Part shown: positions 57,301 through 64,000 of the stretch, piece after piece | How the letters are laid out: each line of letters starts with the position of its first letter | Numbering within the stretch: position 1 is the stretch's first letter | DNA from: Phytophthora quininea | Taxonomy: Eukaryota; Oomycota; Peronosporomycetes; Peronosporales; Peronosporaceae | Reading direction: 5' to 3' | Assembly: GCA_011947345.1 (NCBI GenBank) | Contig: JAAVTG010000675.1 | Coordinates: forward strand, 124,001 to 188,000 | Length of the DNA stretch: 64,000 nt | Position numbers and translations under genes: made by a program | The notes under the pieces: model-generated | Told to the model about the DNA's origin: nothing | Seen by the model: only the letters and a program-made list of their open reading frames with translations | The model's database searches: none

Positions 57301-60300
57301 CGACTGGGGGCTCTACCTGAACAAATTTCTCCTCTTGCTGCTCCTTTTCTTCTTGCTGGTCTTCGCGTTCTGAGGTGAATGAGCCTTCTGGACTATCATC
57401 GCCGTCTTCGTTTTCTGTAGATGCTTGCTCAACAATTTGCCGCACTGGATATGCCTTGGCGTCGATGGATAGCTTCGGGCCAATACGTTTGCGAACTGGA
57501 GGAACCTCTGGAAACTGAATGTACATATTCGTGAATTCTTCATCAGTGGGGCGACCTTGAAGTGTGTTTTTCGTAGCATCAATTGCTTTCGGATACGAGT
57601 GAGTACTATCCGGAGCAAAAGAGTTAATCTCATTTTGGTTTGGGGAAAACCATTGTTTCCTATGGTCGACACCCTTAGAGGTGCAATTCGCTTTGGAGTA
57701 GGCCCAGTGGATCGAACGCCTACTACAAACGGCTCACGACTAAGCCGGTCTCCAGAATGTGAATTGCTGCCAGAATCAGCCCCCACTGATACCGGACGGA
57801 AGAGGTCTAATGCTGTAACACTAGCACTTTGTCGAGTTGCAGGGGCAGCGCCGTCGACGAACAGTCCACGTCGTTGTCTGTTTTCTCTCGATAGAAGCTC
57901 TTGCGTTGAAAGGGAGTTTTTAACGTCTTCCCCATGTGAAATGTGCCATCATGTAAACCGCCTACACGACGGCGGTGCTGACGCAGGGACTTCTGATCGA
58001 ACGAACTTTTTCCGAGGTGGAGTCCTTTCGGCAACAGAAGCGTGCTCGACAATTGCATGTAGCTCCACAGAATATCCACAAGTTCTGCGACTTCCAGTCG
58101 GTAGTCGCGGCAAAACGACGGAATGTCTCGAAGACGAATCAAACTGCGCGTCTTCACCGCTACGATGTACAGCATTGCCCAGAAGTCAAGGTAGCACAGC
58201 TGACCGTCATGATTTACGTCGATGAAGCGCTTTTTGGAGGCCAATATCATAGCTTCGAATACAAAAGAGTCTTCCTCTGGCCACAGATACTGCAGCTTTG
58301 CGAGCAGAGTCTCAAAGTCAAATATCGCCATTGCCCCAGCACGTTCATGGTCGTAGAACACGAAGCAGCTCAGCATCAAGCGTAGTTTGTCCAGTGTATC
58401 CCCTTCGAATGCCACGTCACGTTGAGGGTGCACAAAAAGCAATTCATCGGCCATCTGGAACTGGGCATTCTGCTGTTTCCATTCTGCAACGAGGAGACGC
58501 AAAAAGCGATGCAACTCAATCCACGAACATTGTGCAGTGCCGTCTGCGTCACCAATGTTTACTGTTTCCATGGTCTGCGGTCGATTTGGCTTTCGTTGCG
58601 CGTATTCTTGCGTGAGGATCATAATGTTGTTCAGGAATCCGGGGCTAACGAGCGGATACAGCAGGTTGTCCTGAGCGCACAGCAACGCGTGCTCGATACG
58701 GACAAACTGCCAATAGTTTGTTCCGTCCTTTGCCGAAGTGACTTCGTTGGCAGTTCCAGCACTACCCCAGCCGTCGACACCACGTCCAAAACAGTCCCCG
58801 TTGGTCACCATTCCTCGGGAGTAAAACCACGAGTAGCAGCAAACACATAGTGCCACTACACTGCTAGGTGCCTGCTCGTATTCGCCAGCGTCTCCTGTTA
58901 AGTGAAGACCTAGCAATTCGCCAAAAACTGCAACGGCATCGTACTTGCGCATGAAATGGCACAGAGAGACTAGAAAAGCTTCAATTTCTTCTCCGCAGCA
59001 CTGCGCATTCCATACGTAGCTAGAAACACAGCAACAAGTGCTCCGAAAAGCGAGAATTCCGAAGAGGGATGCTTGTCCGCAGAGCCGCTCTTGTAAAGGC
59101 GTGCATGTGCAGTTGCTGTCAGCCTGTTGTAAACGTCTAGGATGATGGCAAACGTTGCGTTCCGCGAGAAAGAAGGCGTGTATCCTGCGCGTGGAAGTTT
59201 TACCGTGTGCATACGCTTTCGACAAGTTTCACATTTTAGGCGCTGCTGAATGCGTTTTACGTCATTGTTCGTCTTCGCGTCTTCCTTGTCACTCCAAACG
59301 ATGTGTAGCTGCGGTGCAGACCCACACCAGCAGTAACCCTTTGTCCAGAACTCCTGAAATTTCGCCGACAGCCGAATGTTGTTCATGAGAGTGAGAGTAA
59401 TAGTACTTTCAGAAATGCCCCCGGTTGTATGTCCAGCGTTTACATATACCTCGCTACTCGCGCTGCCTCGGTATGTGGTTTCTTGAGTGGATTCGTTTGG
59501 TAGAGATACCGGGGTGTCTCCATTATTCGTTAAATCTGCATCCGTCGAAATCATAAGAGGGCTAGATGGTTCGGTCGCAAGTATCCCGGCGTTGGAACAT
59601 TCTCGATCAGTAGAAGGCGCTGCATTAGCATCTCTTGGCCCCGCGTGGCGGTTGTTCTTATCCGCTGAGGGAAGCTCAGTTGTTGTGGCAAAAGGTTCTG
59701 CTGTACAATTCTCTTGGGACGCCTCGTCAGTTGTTGGCGATCCTTCTTCAGATGCGCCGCGCATTGAGGGACTTGCTGGGGTGTGCACGATTAAACTGTT
59801 TGTCGGGCTGGCGGGTTGATTGCGAGAAATTCCAGTACTGTTCTCCTCAGGAGTTTCTTCCCATCGAACGGACTTCTCACCAAGTATATTGTACGTCACG
59901 ACTGGTTTTCGTCGTGCCTGTCGTTTCTCGTGTAGCTTTCGTGCGCGGGCTTGTTTGGTAGGTTGCCCCTTCAGCTTTAATTTTCTTGCCGTTGTAGGTG
60001 CATCGGACGATTGCCGAACAGTTGCTGCAGTCTCAAACAATGTTCTCAAAACTTGAAGTGCTTCGCAAGGGTCTACTCGTGCTTGAGCACTAAGTTTTAG
60101 ATCGTGTAAAGTCTTCGCTAACGCAAGTCGTGGTCTCTTCACTGTTGGGAGCTCTGGTCGAAGAGCCAAAAGGTGCGTTAGACGGCTTGCAGATATCGTA
60201 CCTTCCGCACCATAGCGCGAAATGTAATCCTTAAGATAATCGCGCAGAATATCATCATCCACAGACACGTGGCGTGTTTTGTTGTCGCGTTTCGGCTCTC

Positions 60301-63250
60301 GGTTGCCTGTTAGCAATGTATCCGAAGGTTCAGATCTTGAGCTACTAAAGCCTTCTTTCAGTGCCCCAAGAGCGTGTTCATTAGAAGAAGAAGCCTCAAG
60401 ATGCAGTACCGCACTAGGAACCCGAAGCATTAAGTATTCATCCACGCAGCGAGACGGCGATGACTCCCCGGTTTCTCCGGTTTCGTCAACTGAGGGTGCC
60501 GTCGGCGTATCTGAATACTGTTCGCAATTTGTACTGGGATCGGTCTGAAAATTTAGTCCATCTGCGTTGGTGGTTTCCTGGTCCGCTAGGGAAGTTATGC
60601 GGCATCGCTTCGTTGGTGCAAAAACAAACTTGCATACTTCATGAGCCAGCGCAACAATTGCTTGCTCTTGGACTAATGCCATGTCCACAATTGCGCTACC
60701 AACGTCGAAATACCTTTTTCTTGGACAGTTTCCGACACTGAAATCTCCCAATGAATCACGGTCATGTCAAGGAACAGCTCAAAAACTCTGTCGCTGTTCC
60801 CTCGCTTGACATACCGCAGATCTTGGAGACGCTCCTTTCATGTTTTGTGGTCACGTCAAGAAGACGGAACGAGGTTCGCAACGTAATTACTCGCCAAACA
60901 CCCAACCTCCCATCTTCGAAGCCGACACTAAGGAAGAAATCATGCTTGCTAGCATTATCGTTGCTCCAGTGACCGAGCATTGTTTCTATACACGATGGAG
61001 TCGTTGGATACCCTTCAGCTACGCTATTCAGATGCCCGATCATGGCCATTGACGGGATTCTCCACAATTTAACGATACCATCAGCAGCGACTGACGCCAA
61101 GATCACTCGTTCACCACGCCGAGAAGTATCTAAGCAAGAACATTGTACGATGTGAGTCGAGTGAGCAAATTTTACTTTCACTTGGGCTTCCTGGAGCGTT
61201 GTAGTCTTTGGTGACTCGTCGCAAAGTCCTTCCACATTCCAGCTAAATAGTTTCCCGCTCTCTGTTCCGACAACCACGAGTGCTTTTTCAGCTCGGGTTT
61301 CCGCTTCTTTCAGTAGGCTATCAGTCGGGCTGGTCGTGTTACCATTTTGATTCTCGAACAAGTCCTCGTAGGACCGCGGCGACAAATATCCACCATTCTC
61401 TGCTTCGACGGGGTGTACCGTGCCGTTAAACTGGCTACTTTGTCGAAACATGATAGACGAAAGTGCGCTGAGCTGGTCTGTTAGCTCGCAGTCTTGGAGT
61501 CTCATAACACGTCCATGTTGAGCTGCATCGTATATATCGACGACCCCACTACTCCAAGCCACGACTACGAAATGCGTCTGCGTGGCATTGTGCATCATTG
61601 TTTCGATTGCAGCAACGTGTGTTGGCTCTAACGTTGGTGGCGAAAGGAATAGCTCCTGTGTGTGTGATGTCGAACCCGTTTCATGTAACGGGAAGATGTG
61701 CAGCTTGCTTGCTGTAGTACTGCTCAGAGAGATGATTCTGCTCTCATCCTGCTGTGTTATTGCTCGAACTGCAAAAACTTGTTCGCTGGCAGTAAATTCC
61801 TGCATGACGTAGAGAACCGTTTGGATCTTGAGCACGTGTATAATGTCTTCATGAACCACAAGCAACAAATTCTCAAAGCAGCTGCCCATATCGATAGCCA
61901 TGCACATAATCAGCGTCGTGACTTCAGGCCCCAAGTCTCTAACGCTTCTTCTTGAGTTTCCTTTATCATTTCCTCCCGCGTCAAATTTACCCACAAGGTC
62001 GAGCTTAGGATAACGATGCTCCTTTGCGCTTCTATCGGTATCATTCGCAAGCAACTTGCTCTCAACCGAAAACCTCCAATGACGTACGATTCCTGAATCC
62101 CTCTCAGCCGCTATTACAATTGTTTCTGGTGATGCTAAAGCTGCAGTATCAGGCGCAGGAGTGACTGTGGTCTCGATCGACGAGACCACTTCACTTTGAG
62201 CAGCTTCGATGCCCTCTCCAGTTGGTCCAAAAGGTGCTGCATCAACTGTAAAAAGTGGAGATGCATTTGTCCGACTTCCATTCACATTCCAGACCTTCAG
62301 ACCTCCCTTGCAAAAGCCAGCAAACAGCCAGTCTCCACACGGAGATACTGCCATCGCAGAGAGTCCTTCTTGAAGCATCACGCGACGAACCAGCACAAAT
62401 TTACCAGCATTGTTAGCTCGCCATTCCAGAAGCGCATTCTCCATTCTACAAGTATCAATACCAATCGACGATCTCCTCCGCCGTTGCTTGACAGCTCCAG
62501 TAGCACCATACAGCTCCTTTAACCCTTTTGATCCGCAAATTAAGTCCAGCGTCTCGGGATGCCGTAGAGACGTGTGTAAATCTTCGATGCACAGCAATGT
62601 TCTTGGGTTCTGCTTGTCTTCATCGTTCAGTTTCTTGGAAAGCTTCAACATCTCAACAATATTCCTCGGTGCGATGGGTAATATGTCTCCTCCTTTGATG
62701 TCTCCGAGTCGTGTTTTTCCTTCTTCAAATGACTTGCAAGTACCAGACGATCTGAGTGTGTATCATAGTGGGAACAGTGCAGCAAATGGGTCGTCGGTCC
62801 CGGATAGAGCAGCAGTTTCCGCAAGGAGAATGGCTCTAGTAGTAATACACTGTGGGTTGCGTCCGTGTCCTCTTGGCTTGGGCCTCTGTATCTGTACACG
62901 CAGATAAACACGTCCAGCTTGGGCGAATAAGACAGCGCCAAGCTGGTCACCACCGTCTCCACGACAGGTTTCTCCTGCTCGGCCTGCTGTTGCTGGAAGA
63001 AGGACGCCCTTTTGCCATGGGGTTCTGCCGTTTGGTCCGTCTTTTGAGGCGTTTGAACGTTTGGTCGGTCGAATAAACTCGCGCTCTTGAGCTCTCGGCG
63101 CAGCGAGAACAGCCGCAGCACGTGCGGCCGCAGCGGGTGCGAGTCGAAGGTCAGCACGTGGTGGCGCTTGGTGTCATACGTGGCGGCGCGCAGACTCAGC
63201 CCGTTGCACGCGAGCTGGTGGCGAAGTTGCAGCGTCTCCTTGGAGCGCAT
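54370..63250 (-). CDS. Giant WD40 / EF-hand / coiled-coil protein, ~2,960 aa
   Basis: I do not recognise this protein by name. The path runs from the ATG at 63250 (MRSKETLQLRHQLACNG) to 54370 through overlapping frames. The N-terminal 850 residues are WD40 type (GGLKVWNVNGSRT, GIVKLWRIPSMAMIG, GRLGVWRVITL). Next is a Ser/Thr-rich linker and a Cys pair region (GYCWCGSAPQ, LKCETCRKRM). A helical domain with EF-hand-like loops follows near residue 1675 (RFIDVNHDGQLCYLDFWAML, preceded by FYDHERAGAMAIFDFE). Then comes an acidic disordered region of about 600 residues, and a C-terminal coiled coil (EKKQSEQREAEERQTKLRKK) plus a beta-rich domain. Frame breaks fall near 62722, 60770, 60715, 58975, 57930, 57645 and 55950. 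Most are one-base losses in homopolymers. It may be two genes if a promoter hides at a break, but I see no stop or gap. A flagellar or cytoskeletal role is weak inference. Confidence 0.65.
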
Positions 63251-63321
63251 TGTGGAAGTGTTAATGGCCCGGTTTTAACACAGAAATCAGTCCATTGAGT
63301 CATTTTGGCTTCATTTCGGCC
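63251..63321. promoter_or_regulatory. 71-bp divergent promoter with a 7-bp palindromic pair
   Basis: Only 71 bp separate the start codons of the giant WD40/EF-hand gene (-) and the LRR gene (+). The gap holds GTGTTAA (63258-63264) and TTAACAC (63275-63281), an inverted pair with a 10-base spacer. T-rich stretches (tcattttggcttcattt) lie next to the LRR start and loosely resemble an oomycete initiator. A shared promoter is inferred from spacing. Confidence 0.4.
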
Positions 63322-64000
63322 ATGCTGCGTCGCCCGGAGGCGCTGCTGCTGCTAGGCGCGCTGCTGTTGAGCCCTCCGGCAGTGCAGACGGCGGTGCTCC
63401 ACGTCAAGTTGCGCGGAACGCACCACGAGCGGCAGCGAGTAGCCCCAGAGACGCTGTCGACGACGTAAGAAGCATCCCCAAAGGTTTACAGCAGGATCTA
63501 ATGTTGTTTATTCAGTGATTGGGCGGCAAGCGGACTCGCCTCATGGAGTGACATCGAAGCCAACCTCTCTTCCACTGCTACGAGCTTGTAAGGACGTCTC
63601 GCGAATATTTGTGTTTTCTTCTTCTTAATTTGATTTATTGATGTGCAGGAATGTGTCTTCGAACGCGTTCGAGTCGATCCAGTTCACGTCCACGCACGAG
63701 CAGTTGACGACGTTGTAAGTTGGAGCAAGCAAAGGCGTAAATAGTGTGGTGTTAACGTTCTACTTGCAGCAATTGTGACAATTCGTCGCTGACGAAGCTG
63801 GATGCAAGCATGACCTACTTGACGACCATCGAAGCGGCGGACAATCTCCTGACGTCATTCGATGACTTGGCGCTGCCTTCGACCGTCGTATCCCTGTAAG
63901 TGCCTTCTAGTAGGTGCGGTTTCCGTAGAATTGCTAATATTTTGTGCAGCGATGTATCAGGAAATCGTTTGTCGGATTGGGGGAATTTCACCCGCCTAGA
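63322..64000 (+). CDS. Secreted or membrane leucine-rich-repeat protein, 5' part (runs off window)
   Basis: The start MLRRPEALLLLGALLLSPPA is a signal peptide with a Leu core, so the product enters the secretory path. After a short spacer come leucine-rich repeats: SSTATSLNVSSNAFESIQF, EQLTTLNCDNSSLTKLDA, YLTTIEAADNLLTSFDDL, LPSTVVSLDVSGNRLSDW. Introns at 63465-63515, 63588-63648, 63715-63769 and 63896-63949 are 51-61 bp. The last three fall at the same place in the repeat, inside the Leu codon just before the Asn/Asp of (S/T)L(N/D), so exons correspond to repeat units. The window ends inside a repeat. Oomycete proteins of this build often continue into a transmembrane segment and kinase, but that cannot be seen here. 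Confidence 0.8.

Noticed and set aside
662..63000. Programmed ribosomal frameshifting or widespread pseudogenes as the cause of the broken frames
   Set aside because: The breaks share no common slippery codon context, occur in both directions, fall in homopolymers of all four bases, and leave every conserved domain intact. Sequencing error explains all of them more simply.
1..64000. Prokaryotic origin or recent bacterial transfer
   Set aside because: Spliceosomal introns, flagellar axoneme genes, SNARE, ADA2 and WD40/EF-hand proteins are spread across the whole window; no stretch shows operon structure.

Overview
The window looks like nuclear DNA of an oomycete (Phytophthora/Pythium-type stramenopile). 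Genes are densely packed on both strands, coding DNA is GC-rich, and introns are short GT-AG introns of about 50-113 bp. The content mixes conserved eukaryotic genes, flagellar genes expected of a zoospore-forming organism (CFAP44, EMAP-like WD40 proteins), and families typical of oomycetes (START-FYVE, expanded polytopic membrane proteins, ankyrin and LRR proteins). I see no tRNA, rRNA, CRISPR array or intact transposon.

Layout, left to right: a 3'-truncated ADA2 (-); an EF-hand protein with three EMAP-like WD40 units (-); a cis-prenyltransferase (-) divergent from a tRNA m7G methyltransferase (+) that ends in a perfect 30-bp inverted repeat; two tandem polytopic membrane paralogues (-); UreF (+); CFAP44 (+); two AT-hook/Cys-cluster paralogues (+ and -) flanking a short Qc-SNARE (+); a small unknown gene (-) divergent from a Cid1-type nucleotidyltransferase (+); a four-repeat cyclic-nucleotide-binding-domain (CNBD) channel (-, 28973-36283); an ankyrin protein (+); a cytidine-deaminase-like protein (+); a RING-PX protein (+); a two-pore-channel-like protein (-); three catechol O-methyltransferase-like genes (one -, two +) interrupted by a START-FYVE gene (-); a giant WD40/EF-hand protein (-, 54370-63250); and the 5' end of an LRR gene (+).

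Most long genes are broken into overlapping reading frames by one-base shifts, most of them missing bases in short homopolymers. Conserved domains continue across every break, so I read this as uncorrected long-read consensus error, not as pseudogenes or programmed frameshifting. The coordinates given span the whole inferred gene, and each entry notes where the frame breaks. Gene continuity across breaks is inference supported by domain order.

The most unusual object is the channel gene. It encodes four consecutive six-TM + CNBD units in one polypeptide, none with a GYG potassium filter. Repeats I and III resemble each other and keep canonical CNBD cassettes; repeats II and IV are divergent in both pore and CNBD. 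This suggests a covalent pseudotetramer that arose by two rounds of duplication.
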